A stretch of 64,000 nucleotides of DNA from Isochrysis galbana (taxonomy: Eukaryota > Haptophyta > Isochrysidales > Isochrysidaceae). The DNA lies in NCBI GenBank assembly GCA_018136815.1, contig CM030940.1:18701-82700 (forward strand), read 5' to 3'. The position numbers and the translations under genes were made by a program. The notes beneath the pieces were generated by a model that did no database searches, was not told the origin of the DNA, and was given only the letters and a program-made list of their open reading frames with translations. Numbering within the stretch: position 1 is the stretch's first letter; each line of letters opens with the position of its first letter. Shown piece by piece: positions 1 through 11,600 of this stretch.

Positions 1-3000
1 TCCTTGCTACAACGAGCCCAGCGACATCGTCCTTGACACATGCCACGCGGCACTCCAACTAAGGCATCCATGGGCAAAGGTACGACAATTCTATAAATCG
101 ATGCATGCCTTTTTGCCACCCCGCTCCCTGTATATCTTTCGGCCCCTATACTGCTTGGTGGCGCACCGCTTCGCTTCCCCTTTCTTCCTGGGAGAATTGA
201 CAATATCAATATGTCCGCTCGCACTCTTGTGTTCTTGCAGGTCAAGGTCTATTTGCTTGACGACGGGCGCAATCTGGAGCGCGAGAAGACGGTCATCATG
301 ATGGGAGACGAGCGCTTCATCTACGTCGCGCGGCCCAAATTCCCGGGACTCCCCATCCACGGCAAGGCAGGCAATCTTAACCACACATTAAAATTCGTGA
401 TCTTTGCCCGCCAAGTAAGTGGCTAGGAAGCGCGCCCCAGATCTCGGCAAACGCGAGGAAATTTGAAGATGGATTGCACTGAACTCCCTTCTCGCCCTCC
501 CCCCGTCCCCGTGCAGCCCCCGACTGATAGCGACGTTGTGGTCGTTTTTGACGCCGACATGAAGGCGCACTCGAACTTTTTGCACCATATTCTGCCTTAT
601 CTTGAGGAGGACCCGCGAACGGCACTCGTGCAGACTCCCCAGGTAGGCATGCGTTGATGTTCGAGATCCAAAGCCTTCTTCTCCTACGATTTGCTGCGGC
701 CGATCCGCAATCGTGAACGCCGTTTGCGCCCAGCACTCAGTACCCCCGCTCAACGGGTGGGGATGTTGTCTTTACGCGCTTTCATCCGTTCCTTGTCATT
801 GTTCCAGCACTTTTTCAATGTGGACCACACTGGAGATGTCTTCAACCACCAAAACTGCACCTTCTTCTTCGGCGTGCAAACCGGGCTGGATGCGTGGCGG
901 GCAACTGTGTGTTGCGGGACCAACTTCGCTGTGCGTGCCTCCGCCCTCGCTGCCGTCGGTTGGTTCCCCACCGAGTCCATCACTGAAGACTTCTTACTCT
1001 CGCTCAAGGTGAGGCTGAGTTTGAGCTGGCGTACGCGCAAGCTCGGAAGCCTCGAAGGAAAGCCTGATACCCAGATGCCGCTCTGCTTTGAATGGATAGG
1101 CAGTCGCGAATTGGCCCAGCTTCCCCTTTCTTAACCCCCTGCCCATTACTGTGGCCTCTGACGTTGGCGTGTATTCTCAGATTACCGCCTCTGGCTGGCA
1201 TTGTCGATATCATGGCCACGTCCTTGTCACGGGAGAGGCTCCGGAAGATTTGAGGCAGATCTTCAAGCAAAGGTCGCGTTGGTGCACAGGATGTTTCCAG
1301 GTGTGCAGCTGTGTGAAGTCCCGAACCTTCTTTTTACGCCCTACCTTCTTGAAGACGACAGCCAGGTCATCATCCCGTCATAATACTCATCCTGTGGACA
1401 CCCGTCTCCATGTTTAGGTGTTCTTTCAAGTCGAGACCTTCATGTGGGTGCGGCAGCTGCCTGCTATTCAGATGCTCTGCTACTTTAATTCTATCATGGG
1501 TTACCTCTCCACCATCATTTGCTTCCCGGTTTTCACGGTCGTTCCCATTGTCTCAGTGTACACCAAGGTATGAGAATCGCATCGGCTTTCATTCCCAGTT
1601 TCAAGCCTGCGCCTACTCCTGCCATTTTGCTTGCGCCCATAGCGGGGCATTCATCCAACAAACCCCCGCGAATGCAGACGCACCCAGTAAAAGAGCTGAC
1701 CATCGTCCTCACGGCACTATGGGCCGCATACTTCCTCTCCATGGTCATCGTCATCGAGATGATGCCAAAGAATTTCTCGCGCTTCTCTGGCTTTCTAGGC
1801 TCCAAGGTGAGACCTCTCGTCTCACTTTTCCCAGCCCTTTTCCTAACACTATGCCGGGCGGGCCCGACATCAATTCTTCGCAGTCTTAACGCGGTGGACC
1901 CGAGCTCTGCGTTGCAGCTCTGAAAGTTTGCATCTTACGTCGATGGCCGCAACTATACTTTCCTACGTCTGCAGGTGAATTACATCATGTGGTGGTGCTT
2001 CCTTAAAGGCATGTGGAAAGCCGTGCGCGGCAGGCTAGGGCTGCGCAAGATCGTCTTCAAGGTGTGCCTCACACTACGTTTTTGAAGTTGTGGAGGTGGT
2101 TTTGTCAACTAAGGGTCACTTCCGCACGTCCATAGGTGACTGAGAAGAAGGGCGATGGCACCAAAAAGCGTGGGGCTGAGGGGGGCGACAAGAAGAAGCC
2201 ACAGCGTGGCTCAGACCAAGATGGCCTCCTCGCCGCAGAAGATCAAAAAGGTCCTTCAGGCTACACTGATGCAGAGGTATAGCAACTCTCGACACAAACA
2301 CTTCGCCATGTCACGGATCGGCGAGAGCTGGCGCATTCGTGAGGTTTGGCCTCGCTCTGACGCCATGGCTTGCAATCCACTTCAGGTTGCGCTGATGTAT
2401 GGTCTCGTAGACGAGGATGGGGAGTATGACGAGGATGCTGTTCGAGCCCTTCAAGTGCGGGCCGCCCTAGCCGGTTTTCTTTGCCCTTCTCATTGGAGCA
2501 CGGCTTGAGCTGACCCATGTCTTGACATGGCTCGTTGCTCTTTAGGAGGAACTGGCTGATGCGGAGGCGGCATCAAATGAGGAGAAGCGAGATTCCACCA
2601 AGCATGACATGAAGTTTCACTGGCTCATCTTCGTGTCCTGCTTCATCGTTGCAGTCGCCGGCGGTGTCTCAAAGACATTGGACACTCTGCAGTGGGGTTG
2701 GGATAACACGGTTCTCGCCAACGTCTCAGTAGCGTGGGTGGTCATCAATATGGTCCCCTTTGGGATGGCGCTCGGCTACGCCTATCTACCACATCAGCGC
2801 ACGGTGAGACGCCACGGTACAGCCCTTCGCCCGGATTCTGTGCGGACGTAAGCCAAGCAGATTCCGTGGTCTCCTTGCTAAATGAATTCACAGCTCCCCG
2901 CGAAGCAGAATCCGTGGTCTGCTTTCTGGAATGGTTGACTGCTGCCGCGCGGCTATGCGAATCCGATTTCAGATCCTCCATGCATTTTGCCAAAGTTACC

Positions 3001-3144
3001 GCCACATCCCACCCCATTGCCCTTATCCATCAGATGCACATACTGCTCGTGTCCGTTTCTTGGACCGTATACGCCACTGGGGTTCTCTTTGCCTTTGCTG
3101 CCATGGTGACGAAGGTCTTGTATGGCAACCCCAAATTCATGTGA
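1..3144 (+). CDS. Cellulose synthase-like family 2 glycosyltransferase, 5' end outside window
   Basis: Membrane glycosyltransferase predicted to extend a beta-glucan-type chain from a UDP-sugar. I read 12 exons: 2-79, 241-414, 517-642, 808-1008, 1181-1300, 1418-1567, 1678-1806, 1975-2061, 2136-2276, 2386-2454, 2546-2803 and 3034-3144 (stop TGA), about 547 residues. All boundaries are GT/AG and every intron is phase 0. GT2 signatures appear in order: PCYNEP (exon 1), LLDDG and HGKAGNLNHTL (exon 2), DAD and VQTPQ (exon 3), TED (exon 4), QRSRW (exon 5). Exons 6, 7, 11 and 12 encode hydrophobic membrane segments. A charged linker lies in exons 9-11, after the KVTEKKG segment. I see none of the plant-specific CesA regions, so the BcsA-like or algal CslA-type branch is more likely. 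The exact sugar cannot be told from sequence. The N-terminus and first membrane spans lie upstream of the window. Confidence 0.9.
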
Positions 3145-4821
3145 GGGAGTCAAAACGTATAGAGAGCACCCGCAAAAGCACATGATTACGCCCCTCGTTG
3201 ACGAATACTGTCCCGAAGCCGGTCCGAGGGCGGTGTGACCGCGCCGGAGTGGCTTTCATCGCCACGATCCGTTAGGTAAGGCGCGTGAAGCGCGACTTAA
3301 AAAAGAGTGGCACGCAGTATTTCTCATTAATTTCTCATCGCTCGTTGGGCTAGATCATGGGTCTTGAGATCGCTTCGGAAATATGGCGGGCGAGTGAGGA
3401 CGAGACGAAGGCTAACTAGGGCTGAGTATTTGTGCTTTGTCTATGTGTATTTGCGCCAGCTTTCTCGCGCCTTGCGGTTCGAGATCGATCAGGTGTGTCG
3501 GTAAGTTTATTTGGGGCGGGGCTGCCTTGCTTGTGTTGAGCATTGAGCTAAGCGACGTTGAGTAGATAGGCAAGTGGGTTTTAGGTAGTCAAAATATCTT
3601 TACTAACGGCGTGCTACAAGGCAAGAAGAACCTCCGCCCAAATATACTTGTACTTGCAGCGCCCCCGCCCCACCCTGCTAGCATGAAGGAACCTCCCCTT
3701 CCGCTGCTAGGTCTATCGCCTGGACCTTTGTCCTTTGTGATCTCCATAGTTTTGTGTTGGGTGACGAGTCGCACCTATCGAAAGCGAAGGGCACTTTCAC
3801 AACCGCTATGGTGCAAGCACCGCCACACATCGCACATAGCGCACCGCATGGCGGTTGCAGCCCTATGGGCAATCCCTTCACACACACGTGCGCCGTACAT
3901 AAGCCCTGTACAAAGACGACGACTTCAACACGCCTTACATTGAATTAAATTATTAATGTTATGTGTTATATCCTAGCCAACCCCACTAGCTAATTGGACA
4001 CAACTTTTCAGTGCCGGAATCCCGCCATGCTTGACGAGCCAGGTGTCCGAGTGGTAGTACCGGGGGGGCAGGGGCGTCACTGCCCCCTCCCCTCGGTATT
4101 TGTCCTCCCCGGGACATATATAGAAACGCAGACAACTTCTAAAACAAAAAGATCGATCGCGGATGCGACATTCCCGTTGGGGAAACGCTTGCATAGCTCC
4201 GGGGCGTTGGTTGGGGTTCAGGGCCTCTTGGCTCTTGGATGGTCATCTGCTTCGCCGGCGTCGTGCGCTTGCGCTTGCGTTCTTCGCGCTCAAGGCACGC
4301 GGCTTTACCACCGTAGAATTAATTATACACACTGCACCTACATGCTAAATGTGGACATTTGGTAGCTCAAGCCGGAATATGACTTGTGACTTGCTTCTCA
4401 TTGTGCCAAAAATGTACGTGGAGTGCAAAGTTGACAACACAGAAGCGCACACAATACATGTACCCAGTACATTTACCCAGTAACGATCTACGATCTACAT
4501 CTACATGTGCAACTACCGTCTAACGCACCCTAATCGCCCACAAGGACCCAAGACCTTCTAACGTCCAAATGAGTTCACAGGACGGTACGATCATAGTACA
4601 CGCGAAACGCGGTTGGTTGTTGCTCTTCATACGGATTTGCAATGAGGCAACATATTGTCGAATGACAAGGAGGCCTACACAAGAGTTACGATGCCACGAG
4701 CTCATCAACGTGCTATCGAATTTGAGCGTGGTATCCGTGTTACGATGTGTTCGGCATGGCAACACTTTCTGCGGTTTCTTAGAGGGAGGGGCGTTCCATT
4801 GTCGCAAAGGCGCCAATGACC
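3145..4821. other. Intergenic region between GT2 gene and giant repeat gene
   Basis: No convincing gene. It holds the 3' region of the GT2 transcript, a dispersed-repeat copy at about 3940-4123, and the presumed 3' flank of the minus-strand giant repeat gene, whose stop is at 4822. A 58-bp segment at 4123-4180 recurs inverted at 17676-17733, which suggests an older mobile-element body. The rest is unremarkable mixed-composition DNA. Confidence 0.5.
3940..4123 (-). mobile_element. 3' end copy of a dispersed non-LTR-type element
   Basis: About 150 bp here matches 43590-43735 with scattered differences. Shared blocks include GTTATATCCTAGCCAACCCC, AATTGGACACAACTTTTCAG and a GGTGTCC box. At the second locus this block is the 3' end of an element flanked by a target-site duplication, with an A/T-rich tail after it on the minus strand. 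Here the block is likewise followed on the minus strand by an AT tail (3937-3955). I infer a 5'-truncated or diverged copy. No clear target-site duplication was found here. Confidence 0.6.
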
Positions 4822-7800
4822 TCACGACCACGCAGAACGCACGAGTCCAAATCCATGTGAGGACGGAGCGAAGAAGAGAACAAGCAGGACGCAGAAAGGC
4901 ATCGAAGATCGTGCTAGCAGCCTAGCAATACTACTGCTTGTGAGCTGCCCACAGATGGCAGCAATTCCGAAGGCCCGCATGTTGAGAGGCACAAGCCACT
5001 TGGGAGGCGACAGCTGTCCATGGGCCGCTGCATTCAAGTCAGAAGCCACATCGTGCCTTGCATCACTGAACTTTTGCAACCACGTGCAGATTGCCGATTC
5101 GCACGCCTCGGTGAGCTCCACAGCAGCCTTGCTCCGCCCCCGCTCATCCAGAGAAGAGCCGTACGAGAAATCCTCCTGCATCCTTGCGACGGCAAGTGCA
5201 TGCTCTCGTTCGGATGCTGCATGGCTTGGTTTATCCGAGGATGGCCCAGGACGATTCTCCATGCGCGGACTCCCTGATGGTGGGTCGTGATGAGAGTCGT
5301 CGTCTTCCATGAAGCTCGTTGATTCCTGCTTGATGAGTGGCTTTCCCCCGCCCCCATTTGTGGTGAGACCTTCATCGAGCACATTTCCTAACATTGTCTC
5401 TGGCATCGTAAGTGTACCCGCATCGATCTCAGTCGCCTCCATGTTCAGCATTGTCGACTTCACCTCGGCGACCGTTGCGTCGCCGAAGGCCTTGCCACCC
5501 CTGCTGACCGCATACTCCCTCTTCAAAAAATCCTTCTTAGCTTTCTTCATGAACGACGCTGGCTTCTCTATTGTATTTGGCACAGCGAAGGGAGTGGCTG
5601 CGCGTATACTGTCGAGAACTTGAGCCGGCTTCTCAGCGAGTTCGATCCGTTCGATGTCCCGCACGACGGCAAAGACGGCGTCGGAGGCCGCATTCCATGA
5701 TGCCACATCGAGACTCGCCAGCCAAGTGTGCTTCGTCTCATCTTCCTGTGAAAGCAGCCCGCACGCATCGTCGTCGTCTGTGTTGCACAAACCTGTCAGC
5801 TCAGCAAGGTCGGCTGCCTCCTTGGCGATAGTTGTCATCACAAGAGCTGCACGTGCCCATGCCAGCTCATCAAGGCCTCCTAGACGCCTGCGGATAGAAT
5901 CCGCATCAAGGGATCTCCGGGGTTCGTCCTGTGGCTCGGAGGCGAGAGTGGCAATCGCAGCTGCTGCGGCCTCCCATGAAGGCACGTCTTGACGTGTGAG
6001 CCAAGCGTGCTTGGTATGATCCTCAGCGGTGAACACTCCGCAAGATTCCTCGTCCCCCGACTTGCAAGCCTTGGAGATGGCCGCGATTTGAACTGCCTTT
6101 TGCGCCATTTCGGAGACCGCAGCAGATATCTTTCCCCACCTTGTTGTGTCGAGGCGGTCGTCGACCTCCTCTGGAGTGGGTTCCGAGGAAGTCGCCAAGG
6201 GCACTGGAGACTTATTGAAATGCTCAGCCTGGAAGCTTTTAGTGTCACGGGTGCCTTCCGATATGGGCTCATCAAGCTGCAACACTAAGAGCCGCTCCGA
6301 TTGCTCTTCATCTTTCCTCGGCGGCGTATCAGATGGGGCAAGATAAGGGTCAGCATTTGATGACGCCGATGTTGCATTTGACGTCGGGGCCTCGTCTTGT
6401 AATTTTGCTGCGCTTATCTTCTCCGACGCTGGAGTTTTGGCGCGTTCAAGATCAGCATTCTCGGGCTTGTCATTGCCATCCAGAGGAATGTTCGCGTCTG
6501 ACGGAAAGGCTGTCGGATTTGTTGGCTCGGACGGCTGTGCATCGCTTGCGATTGAAGGTGATGCGTCGCCGGTTTCCTCCTTCGGCGCTTGTAATCCTTC
6601 GCGCGCGAGCCGCGTCTTCCTCGGCCCCTGGCTCACCGTCGGCGACGCAGCCGCCTGGCTGACGGAGGATGCCATCACGTCGATGTCCTTAACATCCGCC
6701 ATCGGTTGTGGGTGAGATGCGGAGGCCTTGCCCCACTTCGACGCATCGACGCGCGCGAGCCAACCCTTTTTCGCCTCCTCTTCACTAATCGTCGGCGACT
6801 CCGCCGACTCAGCGACGGAGGCTGCCATCTCGTCAGAATCTTTGACTTCTGCCGTTGATGAATCGGATGCGGAGGTCTTGGCCCACGTCGGTGCGTCGAC
6901 GCGAGCGAGCCACGCCTTCTTCGCTTCCTCCTCGCTCATCGTTGGTGACGCTGCCGACTCAGCGACGGAGGGCATCATCTCGTCCACAACTTTTATCGTT
7001 GGTGACTCAGCAATGGAGGGCGCCATCTCGTCGACATCTACCATCGTTGGTGGCGCATCGGCGCCACCGGCATTGCCCCACGTTGGCACGTCTACACTTG
7101 CGAGTCCAGCGTTCTTCGCCTCCTCCTCGCGCATCGTCGGCGACTCTACCGAGCCAGTGACGGATGCCTTCATGTCCAATTCTTTCACATCTGCCTTTTG
7201 TGGTGGGTCCGATCTCAAAGCCTTACCCAACGTTGATGCATCGACGCGAGCCAGCCAAGCCTTCTTTGCCTCCTCCTCGTTTTTGACATTCGCATCTCGT
7301 GAGCGAGATGCGGAATCCTTGCCCCACTTAGGCGCATCAACACGTGCGAGCCAAGCCTTTTTCGCCTCTTCCTCGCTCATTCTCGGCGACGCTATTGAAT
7401 CATCGATGAATCTTGCTTCAACGCTGAAATGTTTGACATCCGCCTCTTGTGGCGGATCAGGGGCGGAAGGCTCGCCCCACTTCGGGGCATCAACCCGCGC
7501 GAGCCACGCCTCCTTCGCCTCTTGCTCGCTTATTGTCGAGGATGCTACCGACTCAACGACGAAGGGTGCCTTCTTGTCGAAATCTTTGACATCCGCCTTC
7601 TGTGGCGGGTCCGATCTTAAAGCCTTACCCCACGTCGGTGTATCGACGCGAGCGAGCCAGGCCTGCTTCGCCTCCTCCTCGCTCCTCGTCAGTGACGCTG
7701 CTGACGCTGCCGACTCTATGACAAAGGGTGCTCGCATACCAAAGTCTTTCACATCGGCCTTGTCAGGCGCAACTGATTTGCTGGCCTTGCCCCAGGTCGG

Positions 7801-8500
7801 CGCGTCGACGCGCGCAAGCCACGCTTTTCTTGCCTCCTCCTCGGTCATCGACGTCGTGGATGCATCTTCAGGATTGACATTGGCCGTATCATCTGATTCG
7901 AAGGCACGCGAAGTTGATGAGACGCTCGCTCGGCTGTACTCCGTCGTATCAAGGCTTGCTAGCCACTTTCTCTTCGCTTCTTCTTCAGCCAACTCTAGAG
8001 GTGTAGGTTGAGGCGATTCAGTGCTCGACCCGTCTGCCGACGATGACTCCACGGCAGCATGCGCCCCTCCCACAAGGTCCACCGATGCCGCTCTTTGAGG
8101 CTGCTCTGCGTTTGATGGAGAAGCAGTGTTTGGTAACGGGTCCTGCCAGGAATCTCGAATATGTCCCGCTATCCGCTGGGACGAAGACAACAAAGATGCT
8201 TGCACGGAAGACTCGGTGGTTGAATGCATGATTTCCAAGGCAATGGCCGAAATCGCCGCTGCGACAGCGCACCACATGGGAGCATCCAGATGCGCAAGTA
8301 GACGGAATTTCGCGCCATCTTCCAAGGACAGCATCGTACACGACTGGCTGACACCGAAGTCGCACATTTTCGTCAGCACATCGATATCTGCAGCTTGTTT
8401 TGCCGCCTCCGCCATTGCCATCGCCGCACTGCTCCACTCTTTGGCATCAAGGCGGCAAAGCAACGTAGGCCGCGCTCCTTCCTTGAACGTCTGCTGTAAA
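4822..8500 (-). CDS. Giant WLARLD-repeat protein, C-terminal part
   Basis: An open frame runs from the assembly gap down to a stop at 4822, about 1,225 residues. It carries roughly 15 copies of a degenerate module with consensus EEEAKKAWLARVDAPTWGK, separated by Ser/Ala/Asp/Pro-rich linkers. It also has three C-x7-C motifs of the kind seen in the upstream half (CDFGVSQSC, CKSGDEESC, CNTDDDDAC). The last 35 residues are hydrophobic. The modules match those encoded above the gap, so this is almost certainly the same gene as 8601-16105. The frame change across the N run only reflects its unknown true length. Linkers here are far more diverged than in the 714-bp array. I do not recognise a characterised family. 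Introns near the 3' end cannot be excluded. Confidence 0.75.
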
Positions 8501-8600
8501 NNNNNNNNNNNNNNNNNNNNNNNNNNNNNNNNNNNNNNNNNNNNNNNNNNNNNNNNNNNNNNNNNNNNNNNNNNNNNNNNNNNNNNNNNNNNNNNNNNNN
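8501..8600. other. Assembly gap of 100 N inside the giant repeat gene
   Basis: A run of exactly 100 N, the usual placeholder for a gap of unknown size. Repeat modules on both sides are in the same orientation but in different frames, so the gap probably hides additional coding sequence, or a collapsed repeat, rather than a gene boundary. Confidence 0.95.
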
Positions 8601-11600
8601 TCCCGGCGTAGGTTGTCATCAGTCATTGAGACTTGATCGATGAGCCACATCTCCGACGTGATGTCTTGTGGTGTCGTCGGAGGAAAGCCTTTTGATCCCG
8701 AGGCTATGGAGGCGGCCGCCGTCGCTGCACTCTCCCAGGATTCAGGGCCAAGACGAGCAAGCCATGCCAGTCTTCCAGTGTCGTCGCTGGCCAGAATATC
8801 ACACGCCTCTTCGTCACCGTCATCACAGGCTTCCTCGAGCACGGCAGTGTTCCATGCCTCCTCAGCGAGCTCGGACATCGCGGCAGATGCCGCGAACCAC
8901 ATGGTGCTGTCGAGGCGCGTGTGCCAAGCTTTTGTGGCTTGCTGTCTCAGAACCTCCAGGGACGGAGCTGCGAACCCAGGCGTTGCTTGCGAGCCGCCTG
9001 TCGGTATACCGTGGAGTGCTTGCCAAAGCCTTTGAGCCTCTGCCTCGTTTATTTTCTCCGGCCGGTCTAGACGTGAGGCGTACGCGCGTCTCGCCGCATC
9101 GTCACCGTTGGCCGCGTCGGAGTGACCGACGTCAGTTATGACAGCAGAAATGCGGCCGCCACGAGACGGCACGTTTCGCTTCGCTAGCCACTGCCTCTTT
9201 GCCTCGAGTTCAGAGAGCTTGGGTGCCGGCATGACCGAAGCTGCAGCATATTGCTGAACCGACGTGCCCGACGTCGACGAGGGGATTTCACCCTTCCTCC
9301 CAAATGGCTCTTCCATACGCGCTAGCCAGGCTCGTTTTGCCTCCTCCTCGTTAAAAAGCACTCTCTCATTTTCGACATTGGATGCAATCGCCGAAACGGC
9401 GGTGGAAGCGCCGCTTGTGCCTCTGCCCCAGCTGGATTTGTCGAGTCGAGCTAGCCAAGCCCGCTTGGCATCTTCTTCTTTGGAAAGCGCGGAACCCACT
9501 GGGAGGTCCACTGGCGTCCGCATTGCGTCGGGTTGTCCTTGTAGCTCGAGTTCCGTTGCAACTGCGGATACCGCTGCAGCTGCAGCGCTCCACGTCGAAA
9601 CGTCGAGGCGAGAGAGCCAGCGGCGTTTGGCCTCTTCCTCACGTGAGAGCATCTCGCATGACTCTTCAATGCCCGAGTCGCACTCTATCGTCAGAACGGC
9701 GACTTCGACCGCTTCCTTGACCACCTGTGCCATAGTGTCGGCAGCTTGGCGCCACGTGGGCGCATCGAGCCGCGCGAGCCACTTTTGCTTCGCAATCTCT
9801 TCCGCAGACATTGCAGGCGACCTAGCAGCAACGCCCGCGATGGCCGTCACCGCCTTCACCGTACTACCCCATGACGGTACATCAAGGCGAGCGAGCCACG
9901 CGCGCTTCGCCTCTTCCTCGTTCGATAGGATTTCGCATGCGGCGTTGTCGCCCATTCCACAAGCGTCAGTAAGGCGCGCAATCTCGCTGGCTTCCTGTGC
10001 AACATCCGCGACGGCAGACGCTGCTTTGCCCCAAGTGGGTTGGTCGAGGCGAGCAAGCCACGCCCGCTTGGCCTCCTCCTCGCTCATCCGCCGCGGCGGC
10101 GCTGCAGCGGCGGGCGCGGCTCGGGAAGCGGCGGCGCCGGATGCGCCTCGGCCCCATGTGGGCTGGTCAAGGCGAGCAAGCCACGCCCGCTTCGCTTCTT
10201 CCTCGCTCATTCGGGCCGGCAGCGCCAAGTCGGCAGAGCTAGGTGGCGTTTGCGCCGCCCCGGCCACGCGAGCAGCCGACTCGGCCGAGGTGGCAGCGGC
10301 CCCAACGGCAGCAGCCGCTGCACCCCACGTCGGAACGTCAAGGCGAGCGAGCCATCGGCGCTTCGCCTCCTCTTCGCGCGAGAGTAGCTCACACGCCTCG
10401 TCGATTCCCGAGTTGCAGTCGTCCGTCAGAGCAGCGATGTCGGCGGCCTCGTTGGCCACGTTCGCCATCGTGGTCGCCGCCTGCCGCCACGTTGGCGCGT
10501 CAAGCCGCGCAAGCCACTTCTGCTTCGCAATCTCTTCCGCAGACATCGTGGACGAGGCCCCGACCTCTGATGCGATCGTCGAGACTGCCTGCGCCGCTTT
10601 GCCCCACGACGGGACGTCGAGCCGAGCAAGCCATGCGCGCTTCGCCTCTTCCTCGCGTGATAAGATTTCGCATGCTTCGTCGTCGCCCGTGTCGCACGCG
10701 GCAGTCAACGTTGCCATGTCGGCGGCGTCTTGGGCGACCTCAGAAACAGCGGACGCAGCTTTGCCCCAAGTGGGTTGGTCGAGGCGAGCAAGCCACGCCC
10801 GCTTGGCCTCCTCCTCGCTCATCCGCCGCGGCGGCGCTGCAGCGGCGGCGCCGGGTGCGCCTCGGCCCCATGTGGGCTGGTCAAGGCGAGCAAGCCACGC
10901 CCGCTTCGCTTCTTCCTCGCTCATTCGGGCCGGCAGCGCCAAGTCGGCAGAGCTAGGTGGCGTTTGCGCCGCCCCGGCCACGCGAGCAGCCGACTCGGCC
11001 GAGGTGGCAGCGGCCCCAACGGCAGCAGCCGCTGCACCCCACGTCGGAACGTCAAGGCGAGCGAGCCATCGGCGCTTCGCCTCCTCTTCACGCGAGAGTA
11101 GCTCACACGCCTCGTCGATTCCCGAGTTGCAGTCGTCCGTCAGAGCAGCGATGTCGGCGGCCTCGTTGGCCACGTTCGCCATCGTGGTCGCCGCCTGCCG
11201 CCACGTTGGCGCGTCAAGCCGCGCAAGCCACTTCTGCTTCGCAATCTCTTCCGCAGACATCGTGGACGAGGCCCCGACCTCTGATGCGATCGTCGAGACT
11301 GCCTGCGCCGCTTTGCCCCACGACGGGACGTCGAGCCGAGCAAGCCATGCGCGCTTCGCCTCTTCCTCGCGTGATAAGATTTCGCATGCTTCGTCGTCGC
11401 CCGTGTCGCACGCGGCAGTCAAGGTCTCAATGCGAGCGACATCTTGGGCGATCTCAGAGACAGCAGACGCAGCTTTGCCCCAAGTGGGTTGGTCGAGGCG
11501 AGCGAGCCACGCCCGCTTGGCCTCCTCCTCGCTCATCCGCCGCGGCGGCGCAGCGGCGGCGCCGGGTGCGCCTCGGCCCCATGTGGGCTGGTCAAGGCGA

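Noticed and set aside
6728-8011. A 427-codon plus-strand frame rich in STRASHAFFASSS
   Set aside because: Same antisense register effect over the C-terminal half of the giant repeat gene.
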